From assembly GCF_021347895.1 (NCBI RefSeq), contig NC_067129.1:36056604-36120603 (forward strand): a DNA stretch of 64,000 nt, given 5' to 3'. Of this stretch, positions 49,096 through 59,817 are shown in pieces. Under the pieces are notes generated by a model that did no database searches, had not been told where the DNA came from, and saw nothing but the letters and a program-made list of their open reading frames with translations. The position numbers were made by a program, and so were the translations under genes. Each line of letters opens with the position of its first letter. Positions within the stretch are counted from its first letter, which is position 1. Source of the DNA: Acanthochromis polyacanthus. Lineage: Eukaryota; Chordata; Actinopteri; Pomacentridae.

Positions 49096-51240
49096 CGTCA
49101 AGTCAAGTCAAGTCAAGTCAAGTCAAGTCAAGTCAAGTCACATTTATTTATATAGCACATTTCATACGACAAGCGCAGACTCAATGTGCTTAAGAACAAA
49201 TAATTAAATAACAATAGAGGGTAGCAATAAAACAAACAGTTTTACAAGGTATTAAGATATAATATTAAAAGAAAAATAAAAACAATAATGATAGCATTAA
49301 TTCCATAATAAAATGCTATCACCCAGCCAATCATTTTGAACCTAGTCAAAGGCTTGTGCAAAAAGATACGTTTTTAGTCTGCTTTTAAAAGAAGACACTG
49401 TTGTAGCAGACCTTAGTTCTTGAGGTAGAGAATTCCAGAGAGTGGGACCGTAGTGACTGAAAGCACCATGAGCAGATTTTGAGTTAATTCTTGGTATGAT
49501 AAGAAGACTTTTACTGGATGATCTAAGGGATCTGTCCGGTATGTATTCAGTGAGCATGTCAACAACGTAGGAAGGAGCTAAACCACTCATAGATTTATAA
49601 ACAATAAGAAGTATTTTAAAATCGATTCTCTGTTTCACCGGAAGCCAGTGAAGAGAGGATAGAACAGGAGTGATGTGTTCATACCTCTTAGTTTTGGTTA
49701 AAATTCTGGCTGCAGCATTCTGAATAAGCTGAAGTTTATGTAGTACTTGCTTTGTCAGTCCAGCAAAAAGTGCATTGCAATAATCTAATCTACTGGAGAT
49801 AAAAGCATGAACCAGTCTTTCAGAGTCTGCTTGCGACAGAAAGCATTTTACTTTAGATATATTTCTGAGATGATAAAAGGCAGTCTTGGAGATATTAGCT
49901 ATATGTTTCTGAAAGTTAAGATCAGCGTCTAAAATAACACCCAAGTTCTTGACAAGCTCACATGGTTTTACTGACAGAGGAGTTAACAAAGGGAGAATAT
50001 GTTGCCTCAGAGCACTCGGACCAACTAAAAGAATCTCTGTTTTATCTTCATTCAGCTGTATAAAGTTAGTTGCCATCCAATACTTAATATATGTAATGCA
50101 CTGAAGGAGGTCATTGACTGGACCCAAATTATTAGCAGTAACAGATACGTATAATTGCGTGTCATCAGCATAAGAATGATGTTGAATATTATGGTGCTGG
50201 ATAATGGACCCAAGTGGTAACATATACAAATTGAAAAGCAGAGGACCAAGAATTGATCCTTGTGGGACTCCGTATTGAATGCTGACATTATCAGATTCAT
50301 AGCTGCCGACCAAAACAGAGAAAGATCTACCACTTAGATATGATGAAAGCCAGTTAAGGACTGTGCCTCTGAGGCCCAAACACTGTTCAAGGCGCTGGAG
50401 TAAAATGACATGATCCACAGTATCAAAAGCTGCACTAAGGTCAAGAAGTAACAGAATAGAAACTTTATGGTTGTCTGTATTAATTTTCAGATCATTGATA
50501 ACTCTGACTAGGGCAGTTTCTGTACTATGATTATTTCTAAAACCAGACTGGTAAACATCAAACAGGCTATTATACGACAGATACCCAAGTAATTGTTGGT
50601 AAACAACCTTCTCCAGAATTTTCCCCAGGAATGGAAGGTTTGAAATTGGTCTGTAGTTCTCAACAGCAAATGGATCAAGGTTATTCTTTTTCAACAGAGG
50701 TGTTATAATAGCATGTTTGAGACATGAGGAGAAGATTCCAGACTCTAAGGAGGTATTTACAATTTTGAGTACATCATCGACAATACAGTTAAAAACATCT
50801 TTAAACAACCAAGTGGGCATGAGATCAAGAGAGCAAGTTGCAGAGCTTAGCTGTTGCACAACTTCCTGTAGTTCACTGCACTGAATAGGAGTGAAGTTGG
50901 AAAGAGCGGAGGGAGAGTGGTCCGGTCCACCAACAGAGGAAACTCCAATATTGTTCCTAATATTCAAGATTTTAGATTTGAAATGCAATGCAAATTCATT
51001 ACATTTATCAGTACAGTGGAACTCAGTGGGTATTGATCTCGGAGGATTAATGAATTTATCAATTGTGCTAAAAAGAAACTTAGAATTATTAGAGTTGTCA
51101 GTAATGATTTGAGAAAAATAATGCTGTCTAGATAGTTTTATTTCTTTTTTATAAGTACTGAGCGTATCCTTATAGATCTTACAGTCAACCTGCAATTTGG
51201 TCTTGCGCCACTTGCGCTCATCACAAGTCAGCACAAGAAC
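49096..51240 (-). mobile_element. L2-clade LINE, 5'-truncated
   Basis: The 3' end is at the left: an (AGTCA)n array at 49096-49140 (TGACT repeats on the element's strand), preceded by aaatgtgctatataaataaa, the usual 3' end of fish L2. The 5' end breaks off at about 51240 between endonuclease and RT. Confidence 0.88.
49342..51234 (-). CDS. L2 reverse transcriptase, open 630 codons
   Basis: RT domain in full: CSLDLMPTWLFK, VENYRPISNLPFLGKILEKV, DVYQSGFRNNHSTETAL, LLLDLSAAFDTVDH, GVPQGSILGPLLFNLY, YADD (50161-50172), then FIQLNEDKTEILL and a C-terminal region with LDYCNALFAGL, LHWLPVKQRIDFKILL and SAHGAFSHYGPTLWNSLP. No stop or frame break over 1.9 kb, so the copy is young. The endonuclease is missing because of 5' truncation. 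It cannot move on its own. Confidence 0.9.
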   Translation of the reverse strand: MLTCDERKWRKTKLQVDCKIYKDTLSTYKKEIKLSRQHYFSQIITDNSNNSKFLFSTIDKFINPPRSIPTEFHCTDKCNEFALHFKSKILNIRNNIGVSSVGGPDHSPSALSNFTPIQCSELQEVVQQLSSATCSLDLMPTWLFKDVFNCIVDDVLKIVNTSLESGIFSSCLKHAIITPLLKKNNLDPFAVENYRPISNLPFLGKILEKVVYQQLLGYLSYNSLFDVYQSGFRNNHSTETALVRVINDLKINTDNHKVSILLLLDLSAAFDTVDHVILLQRLEQCLGLRGTVLNWLSSYLSGRSFSVLVGSYESDNVSIQYGVPQGSILGPLLFNLYMLPLGSIIQHHNIQHHSYADDTQLYVSVTANNLGPVNDLLQCITYIKYWMATNFIQLNEDKTEILLVGPSALRQHILPLLTPLSVKPCELVKNLGVILDADLNFQKHIANISKTAFYHLRNISKVKCFLSQADSERLVHAFISSRLDYCNALFAGLTKQVLHKLQLIQNAAARILTKTKRYEHITPVLSSLHWLPVKQRIDFKILLIVYKSMSGLAPSYVVDMLTEYIPDRSLRSSSKSLLIIPRINSKSAHGAFSHYGPTLWNSLPQELRSATTVSSFKSRLKTYLFAQAFD

Positions 51241-51640
51241 AACAGGCAGGCTTTCACATTTATATTACAGGCTCTTTACTCCTGGTTTCTGCTTTCTTTG
51301 ATGACTATTACGTGACGTGTCGGCCAGACAAATGTCATATTGTTTTGGGCATGACAATAAGTCATTTCAATTGATAATTTTCTCAAATTTGTACCTGTTG
51401 TCAAGTGAGATGCAGAAGTTGAGGTCTTAGTAAAGCACTCAGGCCTTGAGGTAACAACGGTTTTAAGCAGATGAATAGAAAGATCAAATGAAGAAACATT
51501 ATAAGTTAACTACATGATTATGCTTGCTGAAATACATATATTCTAGACTGTTGATTTACTAAAAATGATGATGATTAAAATGATTATTATGTGTTTAACA
51601 ATATGAAGTAAGAGTTAAGGAATGTTTCAATGCAACTGAT
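51241..51640. other. AT-rich spacer
   Basis: No feature recognised between the L2 break point and the promoter-like stretch. Confidence 0.4.
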
Positions 51641-52762
51641 TGTGTCTTCAAGCTGCGATATTAAGTGTTCTTCTGAGTTGCTTACACAGGATGGGAAAAG
51701 CAGAAGTGAGAATGGCAGCAGTATCCTCAGAAATAGGGAACTTGGAGTTTCCACAGGATGACAGGATGGGCCGAGGCCTGCGAGCGAAACATTGTCATAG
51801 CAACAGAGTGTGTGTTAACAGTGTAAGATGTATTCGCAGTAAAGAACATGATTCTATGCAACTGTTGTGTGTGTAACAGGAAAAAGGTTGTGTCTTAAAC
51901 CTATGAGATAATTATATGGGTGTACCGAGAGGTAGAAATGTGTGTAAACGGTGTATGTGTTAAGTAGAAGCGGAGGGAGAGTATAAAAAACGGCAGCACA
52001 GAAAGATTATACGAGAGACGTTCGCCGGAGCTGCCAGAAGAGCTGCAAAGGGAACTTGACCGGAGTTCTGAAGATTCTTCACCGCATCTATTGCCCTAGA
52101 GACGGGAAGACTACGGAGGACTTAGGCTCCAGAGATCGCTGAGAACATCGTTGGAGGCAAAGTCTTTTTCTGACTTCGTTCAACACGCGAAGACCACACT
52201 CTGCCAAACGGAGAGTCCTAAGAGGTTCTGCAGTTATCCAGAAGAGACCAACAGAGGGAAGAACCGACTACATCCAGAGAGGCAAAGGAGGCAACAGCAC
52301 AGGGCTGTTCCCCTCCCCGGGGCTGGGAGACCCAGTGACCCACTACAGCCTGAACAGACGAGGGTTCCCCATCACCACCATCCAACAGAGAAGACAGCTG
52401 GAGCGTAAGCACTAACGTTCCAGCCGATTCCAGAGATAACTGCCAGACCACGATTGGCTTACGGGACTCCTCCGCTCCCCCTGCTGAGGGAAGAAATCCT
52501 TTTGTCTGCCAAGAAGACATCGTACCGAGTCCTCTGGACAACTGAGGACTCCTCCCAGACGCAAGTCAAGATTGGGTGATACAGTAGTGGCCACGCTGTC
52601 CGCTCTCTCTCCTAAATTTACTAATTAGAGAAGATTGTCAGGTACGCTCAATTTAGTTACTTTAGTTTAATTTTTAATAATCAGGTATAATTAATTGTTT
52701 AATCATGAATTGATGCTGTGCCCCTGCTAATTTTGCTTAATAAAACGCTATATTGCATTTAA
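51641..52762 (+). promoter_or_regulatory. LTR- or promoter-like unit (TATA box, polyA site)
   Basis: A TATA box (gagtataaaaaacgg, 51980-51994) is followed, about 750 bp on, by AATAAA (52739-52744) in a non-coding GC-rich stretch. That is the order of a retroviral LTR (U3-R-U5) or a short non-coding transcript. Limits are unclear. The 989-bp element at 52763 is inserted just after the polyadenylation signal. The 85-codon frame at 52151-52408 has no known domain. Confidence 0.35.
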
Positions 52763-53751
52763 AGCTGCTGTCCGGAGTTTCCGTTTGTTTTCAATTTATG
52801 TATCATTTTTTAACAAAGCTTAAATGTGTTAGTCTAGTTCGATACTATAATATAAAGTTAGTATAACGTGATATGAAAATTTATTCCTGAGCTCCGCCTT
52901 CCTCTCATAGACCCCCATGTTATTCCAAAAAGCGCCGGTTGCTGCCGACCAATCAAGTTCGAGCTTCAGCTTTGTCATGCTGTCAATCAACGGTTACGCG
53001 CACAGCAAGCAAGCCCATGCAGAGGTGGGCGAGCTACGCACTACGCAACCGCGCGCACATTTGTTTTGCTTGTGGAGGAGAGAGCATCAGGGCTCAGCAA
53101 CTTCCAGAAAAGCTACCAATCCCACGGCTTGTCAGGCCAAGAGACTGCAGGACGTTTTTTGGCTCGGGGTGCTCGCGTCGCTCCCCGACCACGGCCTCCA
53201 TAGCCCGCCTGACGGCTTCGTTTAGATGCCGTGGTCGGGGTGCTCGCCTCGCTCCCCGACCACGGCCTCCATAGCCCGCCTGACGGCTTCGTTTAGATGC
53301 CCGACCTCTGGAGGAAGATGTTGGGGCGTCTGGGACATACTCTTCGTCAGAGGAGTCATGCAATTCTGAACTCTAGATAGAAATAAATAAACAATGTAAC
53401 ACATATACACGCGTAAATGCACTAAGTTTGATAAACAACGTCATCGAGAGGGATACACGAGTGTAATCACATATTGAAACTTTACTAGTTCGTCCTAGCA
53501 GATTCATGTTATTTTGGTATTAGGACAAGTTAGACTCAATACAGCATTCTAACGTAATTCCTTTATTATTTACTAAATGTACTAAATGTAGAAGAGGGGA
53601 AAACAGCAAAACAGGCGAGATGCTGCAGCACTCCGGGCACTTCTCTCTTGTACTGCACGCGTGCACAAATAAAGGGGCGAAATCAGAGGGAGGGAGGGTG
53701 GGACCACCAGTGTTTTGGGAGACGCTGCGATTCAAACTCCGGACAGCAGCT
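52763..53751. mobile_element. TTAA-flanked DNA element, 18-bp TIRs
   Basis: 989 bp, TTAA at 52759-52762 and 53752-53755. Terminal inverted repeats AGCTGCTGTCCGGAGTTT. The TTAA target suits Kolobok or piggyBac. The lack of a CCC start argues against piggyBac. The minus frames at 53094-53422 (SSDEEYVPD, then a basic region) could be the start of a lost transposase. Part is tandemly duplicated (53166-53236 and 53237-53302). Confidence 0.75.
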
Positions 53752-53755
53752 TTAA

Positions 53756-54267
53756 AGAGAAGCCTAATGAAATTATTATAAACCACTGATTCTGCATAGT
53801 GGTAAAAAGTTAAGTTGATTGTGTGCATTCAATCTAATGGTTCTTAAAGGTTACTTAGTCCAATTTGAGAGTGTTTAAACATTACCCCTGAGGTTAGTTT
53901 TTTCCAAACCTCTAAAATGAACCTAGGAATAGCACCAAGTGCATGCAGTCCTTAGAGGGGAGCTGTCCTTAGAGGGGAGCTGCCATTAACGAACGTGATT
54001 GATAAATCAATAACTACTACTTAGAAGGGTTGCTTAGTGGGATAGTATTTATCAGATAAGAGGGGTGAGACGTTTGGATGTAAGGCAGTTAGGACCTAGG
54101 CGAGTATCCCTCGACTCCAGCTTAATTATTCTGCTGAATCCTGTTAGGTGGAATACTAATAGGCAGATAGAATCTAACCCTTTAAACGGAGAGCTGGACC
54201 AGATTTAACCTGAGGCAAGGGTTAAAGAAGGCTAGACTGGCGGACACTGTTTATGACTCATTTTCAG
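53756..54267. other. spacer
   Basis: Contains a short direct duplication (ccttagaggggagctg twice, near 53952-53982). Otherwise unassigned; possibly the continuation of the LTR-like unit. Confidence 0.4.
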
Positions 54268-54339
54268 GAACTCTGTGGTGCCACAAGTCGACACGTGACT
54301 GAAGTCCCTGCAACTTGTGTTGCACCAGAAGATGACGAT
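54268..54339 (+). other. weak candidate exon, 72 bp
   Basis: Between an acceptor ending attttcag and a donor GAT|gtaagt, both good matches to consensus. 24 codons, open (ELCGATSRH...APEDDD). No family recognised and no neighbour exon. May be chance. Confidence 0.2.
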
Positions 54340-56005
54340 GTAAGTTGCTTGTTCTTCTTGTAATTTCAAGATTCCACATAGAGGTATAATAGTGTTCTCT
54401 TTCACCCGATGAAAGTGTTCACAAGTCCACACACTTACATATAGTGTAATATACATGTCAGAGTACAGGACTGTCTGGACGCAGTATCTTGTAAGGACAG
54501 GAACTCACTTGTTAAACACTCAGGAAGCTTTGAGCCCAAAGTACTTCTGTCAACTAACATTAAATATTTACAATGAAAATAACGAAAAACAGTAATTCCT
54601 CAGATTTCAGAACATATGAAAATCAACAGGCTTTGAGTCTAAAGTGCCACTTGTGTCAACTAACATTTCTATTTACATTATTAAATGACAAAAAAGTAAG
54701 TACCTGTCTGAATCCAGGCATGATCAGTTCCCGTGGTTTGAAAAAGCAGGCAAGCGAAGCAAAATAATGCACCTGCCTCACTGCATCCTGTCAGTCAAGA
54801 CGTTTGCACGCTCTCTGCTGCCACCCCATGGCCGGTGGTGTGTAAAGCGATCAGAGGGAGACAGGCTGTCTCTCTCTGATCGCTCTGATCACTCTGATCG
54901 CTCAGCGGGGCGTGGTCAGCCTGCCCCCGCGGTCTGCTATCTCTTGTATTGAAGAGGAACGAACTGCGCATGTCAAAGTTATAACGAGAGTCAATGGGGA
55001 AAGATGAGTGCGCCCCGGCCGGATATGACGTTTATAATCTGACTTTTTATTACAAATTATACATTTAAGTAACTCTCTACAGGCTCTATTATCCATTTTG
55101 CTTGTTAAAAAACATGGGATATACATGTAAATTTAATTTTAAAAACGTTTTATTAAAGGAAGGGCTGTGACTCTACATGATGTGAGGCAGAGGGGGCGGC
55201 GCCCTAGCATCCTCTATTGACCAGCCGCCCCTGCTTCCTTTATGTCTTAAGTAACACAATGGGTCACACAAGTTGGTTATATGTTAGATTTGAGGTTTCC
55301 AAACCTGGCCCAAGATCATGTGTTGATGCATTTCTTTTAACAACTTAATCATGTAATTTAAGGAAAAATTACACTGAAGTGTATGTGTTTACAATCAGAT
55401 TGCATTACTAATTTTTTTTTTTTTTTTTTTTAGCTAATATTGGCCAGAAGTGGTACACAAGGAGAATGTGTTTGTGAGACAATGATCATTTATTTATTCA
55501 TCATTTTTAAGGATTTTAATCCTTGTATGTTGTACGAATTTAAATTCACAGGGGTCACCGTTTCACAGTGGCCAACTTTTTGCTTTTCTCCTAGAGGTCA
55601 ATATACTATATTCTTGGACTCTGTCCAATTCAGCTTTCGGCTGTATCTTTATTTTGTGTATTTACATTTTTTTAACTTATGATATGCATTTTTGTTTTCT
55701 TAGTGCCTCCATAAAGTTACCTGTGCAGTTGTCAGCTCTTTGGAACACTGAAGAGTGCAGAGGACGACCCATCTCCAGTCTAAAGTTAACTTTTTTTTCC
55801 ATCAAAAAGTAACATACATAAGCATAATTTTGGAAACTTGATAGGCCATTTGTCAAAAACGTGCCTAGTTTACTATCTTTTCATATGTTTCTATTGTTAA
55901 GACAATCATCAAAGTGTAATAAAATGTCCTTTGATTAATCAATAAAAGAATTTGAATGTCTAGATGATTTGTTACACATTATTACTCCTTAGCAGATTTT
56001 GACTC

Positions 56006-56047
<42 letters not shown>

Positions 56048-56094
56048 GTGTGTGCGTGCATGCTCTGAGTACTCCAGAATAGCTATGTTTGTTC
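54340..56094. other. unassigned, AT-rich
   Basis: A gatcgctctgatcactctgatcg repeat cluster at 54876-54900, a T run at 55412-55431, and (TG)n at 56010-56056. Short frames only. Confidence 0.45.
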
Positions 56095-56830
56095 AGAGTC
56101 CTCTTATTAACCTCAGCTTCCATAATGTCCTGTTTGTAGCCAGTGACAGAGTCAGCCCTCCTGATCAGTTTTGTTCAACCTGTAGGTATTGCCGGCTCCA
56201 TTAGAGCCTTGCTGCAAATGCCGAACAATCTCATCTTCTTAAGGAACTAGAGTGGGCTCATCTCCTTAAATACAGTCTTTGTGTTAGTCTCTTATTTCAG
56301 TCTGTCAGTTTGGAAGCCCAGGCACTTGTATACCTTCACTGCTTTGATGTCCTCTTCCAGTATGCTCAGGGGCAGTGTGGTAATCCTCTTCAGTCACCAC
56401 CTCCCTGGTCTTGGCGACATTCAGGAGAAAATCTTTTTTCCCAGACCACTCCACAAAGTTGCTCACCAGTGCTCTGTACTCCTCCAGTCCACCATTTAAA
56501 CACCCAACTCCTGCAGAGTCATCACAGCTTCTGTGAGTAGACTGACTCAAAGTTGTACTGAAAGTCTGAGATGTACAGGATGAACAGGAATGGAGAAAGC
56601 AGTCAACTCTGGGACTCCTATGTCCCTCACCACCACAGCACACAGAGCAGCACCAAGTCGAGCTGCAGTCTGTCTGTCCAGTCAGTAACCCAGAAGTCCA
56701 TGGGTGAGTTTGCCAGCGCATTTATTGCTCTTCTCTCAGCAAGAATGGCTGGATGGTATTGACTGCACTGGTGAAATGAAAGAATGTGATTTTCACCATG
56801 CAGCCAGCACTATCCAGATGTGAGCGAGCT
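56095..56830 (-). pseudogene. decayed Rex1/CR1-type LINE RT
   Basis: The minus strand shows scattered RT-like pieces: ALVSNFVEWSGKK and LLNVAKTREVV (the conserved segment after the catalytic site), and LLTGQTD upstream. Frames change several times, so only fragments read. Much older than the LINE at 31679. Confidence 0.6.
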
Positions 56831-56959
56831 AATAGAGACTATTTGAATTATTCAGATCAAATACTCAGTTGATTTACCCTTTCAAAATGATGGTATTTTA
56901 CCTTTCTCGTCACTTTTGCACTGTGGTACTTCCTCACTGATGGATTGCCATGTAACCCT

Positions 56960-57590
<631 letters not shown>

Positions 57591-57968
57591 CCTTATAAGT
57601 CACCATTGAAACGCCTCCTCCCGCCCTGTCCCCATTATCCTGTACTATTTCAAGTCATATTTCTGCAGTTTTTTACTCTATTGGAATTCTAAGTAGACTG
57701 AAATTTTTCTAAATTTTTTTGGAACAATTTTTTGTCTCCTACGTGTCTCTAAGACAAAGGGAAAGGTGTGCCCCCATAAACCATGGTTTCAACTGGTATG
57801 GAAAAACTGGCCTCATATACCACCCGTACCTGTGTGTGTGTGTGTGTGTGTGCGCGCGCAACATGCAATAACTTACAGAAGTCTCCCTTGTTGACAATAT
57901 TCTGATTTCCCTGAATTTCCTGAAGGTTTAAGCACATGAGACATTTTGAAGGGGCTCCACACATGTAT
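57591..57968. other. spacer with GT repeat
   Basis: (GT)n/(GC)n at 57832-57858. Nothing else recognised. Confidence 0.5.
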
Positions 57969-58018
57969 CTCAGAATAAGGGTAATATTACTTTCAGGAAA
58001 TATTATCCTTATTCTGAG
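57969..58018. repeat. hairpin next to 28S fragment
   Basis: 20-bp arms (57969-57988 and 57999-58018) with one mismatch and a 10-base loop. The right arm ends exactly where 28S sequence begins. Confidence 0.85.
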
Positions 58019-58204
58019 GCGAGCTCAGGGAGGACAGTAACCTCCAGTGGAGCAGAAGGGCAAAAGCCCACTTGATCTTGTTTTTCAGTATGAATAAGCG
58101 GGGCCTCATGGTCCTTCTGACTTTTTGGGTTTTAAGCAGGAGGTGTCAGAAAAGTTACTACAGGGATAACTGGCTTGTGGTGGCCAAGCGTTCATAGCAA
58201 TGTT

Positions 58205-58247
<43 letters not shown>

Positions 58248-58292
58248 TAGAATTCACCAAGCGTTGGATTGTTCACCCACTAATAGGGAACA

Positions 58293-58332
<40 letters not shown>
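58019..58332 (+). pseudogene. 28S rRNA pseudogene fragment
   Basis: Matches the conserved peptidyl-transferase-side part of large-subunit rRNA: ggagcagaagggcaaaagc, acagggataactggcttgtg, gccaagcgttcatagc, tgatccttcgatgtcggctc, attcaccaagcgttggattg and tagaccgtcgtgagacagg. It has a deletion after cagtatgaata (about ten bases of the usual sequence missing) and CpG-type changes (gcaatgttgc where gcgacgtcgc is usual). No rRNA flanks. A dispersed copy, not part of an rDNA unit. Confidence 0.93.
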
Positions 58333-58333
58333 T

Positions 58334-58362
58334 AAAAGATTTACTGTTGCAGTAAATCTTTT
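58334..58362. repeat. hairpin after 28S fragment
   Basis: AAAAGATTTACTG and its exact complement with a 3-base loop (ttg), two bases after the rRNA match ends. Confidence 0.8.
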
Positions 58363-59458
58363 CTTTGTCTTGGGGAATTGAATTTTGTTGATGTGTCAAC
58401 ATTCCATCGTAAAGGATTTTACTCCTTGTCACAAATTTTCATTTATTAGGCAATGCAATTTAATAATATTTAACAATGGCATAAAATGTGATCAAAACCA
58501 TATAAAGATACTAGTCAGTAATTGGGAAGGATGGTGCCCTCCTTCCTGTTGGTCTACTAATGCCATGAGTGAGTTTTTTAATGACGGAGTTGAAGTTGTC
58601 ATTACTACAATAATTGCTATAACAGTCAGATCAGAGATGCAGGAAGTAGCCTGGAGTTACATGTTTCGTTAACCAGTCCTGGTAGTCATTCAGAACAAAG
58701 TATTTGCAATAGGATGAGATTTGTATCACTAAGAAAAAGATTTACCTAGCAAAGTCCTGAAGATTATCTCTACAGTCGGTTTAGATTCTGTCTACAATGG
58801 CGGCTACAGTAGCAGCAAAGTGTAGCAGTTAACCACTGATTTTAAACTAGGGGGAGCAATCCAGAAATAGTAGTATTGGAGTCAGCTTAGTACTGGTTAT
58901 TTGAAATTGATCCATGATTTTATACATGTAACCATGTCAACCTGTGCTCTTTCATTAGGATAGCCTCACAGGCAGAGGTAATATATTATAAAGGTCATAC
59001 ACCATTCAGGTGAACTGCAATGGTCTTAAGTCCATACTGCTTGCACTGGTTCAACTCCTCAGGCAGGGTGGGGCAGCCTCAGGGGGAGTGGGGGAGGCAG
59101 GTGGGGTCAGCCGAAAGAGGGAAAGTTGACTCTGGGATGGTCCAATAGAAGACTTCCGGCTAGCTGAGCTGTAACAGTGAGATTGGAAACATGCAATTAG
59201 CCATTCACTAGACAGAGTTAATTCTATCTAAATTTGCAATTTTTGTTTTCAGTTCAAAGGTCCAGTTTATAATTCATTGGTGCTTTAGAGTCCCCTCAAG
59301 TGAGAAGACAGACAAAGTTATGGCTGGTCAAAGTATCACAAAATATTCATCTTCATTATCCTTTTCTGTCACTGTATTTGCATATCAGTCCTTGAAAATC
59401 ATAATTTTAGTCCCAACAGACAAGTGTGGGGAGAATTATAATCCAGCAGTTGGAGTCC
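58363..59458. other. unassigned; possible LBH-gene 3' UTR
   Basis: No repeat or gene recognised. Since the LBH-family exon ends at 59459 on the minus strand, the sequence immediately left of it (to perhaps 58700) would be its 3' untranslated region. No clear AATAAA in the first 200 bases on the minus strand was noted. Confidence 0.35.
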
Positions 59459-59707
59459 TTACCCTTCTTCAGTATGCTCCTGTTGCTCTCCATCTACAGA
59501 GTCCTCTGTGTGGTCAGTATGGCTGTCCTCCTCCTCGTCTTCCTCCACATTTTTGTTTATTTGGCAGCGTGGAGGACAGCACAGCTCCCCACTTTCATGC
59601 TCACTGTGCTCTGTGGGCTCCACAACAATAGAAGGTAGACGCTCCCTTCTATAGAGAAAGTCTTCAGGGTAGTCGGATTCTTCATTCATGTTGGCTTCAG
59701 GAAAGAT
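59459..59707 (-). CDS. LBH-family protein, last coding exon
   Basis: 82 codons plus stop, following an acceptor (ttttccctgatccag, ending at 59708). Contains the LBH signature: IFPE at the start, RLPSIVVEPTE (residues 23-33 of the exon) and ESGEL (38-42). An acidic Glu/Asp-rich tail (VEEDEEEDSHTDHTED) follows, as in LBH transcription co-regulators, small acidic nuclear proteins that act in limb, heart and neural development. Differences: CCPP where vertebrate LBH has RWPP, and a tail longer than usual, which suggest a divergent paralogue. The upstream exon(s) are not in the window; a Tc1 element lies in the presumed intron. The frame is intact, so it is probably a real host gene. Confidence 0.7.
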   Translation of the reverse strand: MFPEANMNEESDYPEDFLYRRERLPSIVVEPTEHSEHESGELCCPPRCQINKNVEEDEEEDSHTDHTEDSVDGEQQEHTEEG

Positions 59708-59817
59708 CTGGATCAGGGAAAAGATCCTTAATTCATAATGACCAAAAATAAATTGATATTCAATACAACTAGACCAGCCCTCAGTAGATGGCAGAACCAC
59801 GCCCATGAACGGACATA

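Noticed and set aside
58019..58332. Functional rRNA gene
   Set aside because: Only about 314 bp of a 28S gene, with a deletion and CpG decay, and no rDNA context.
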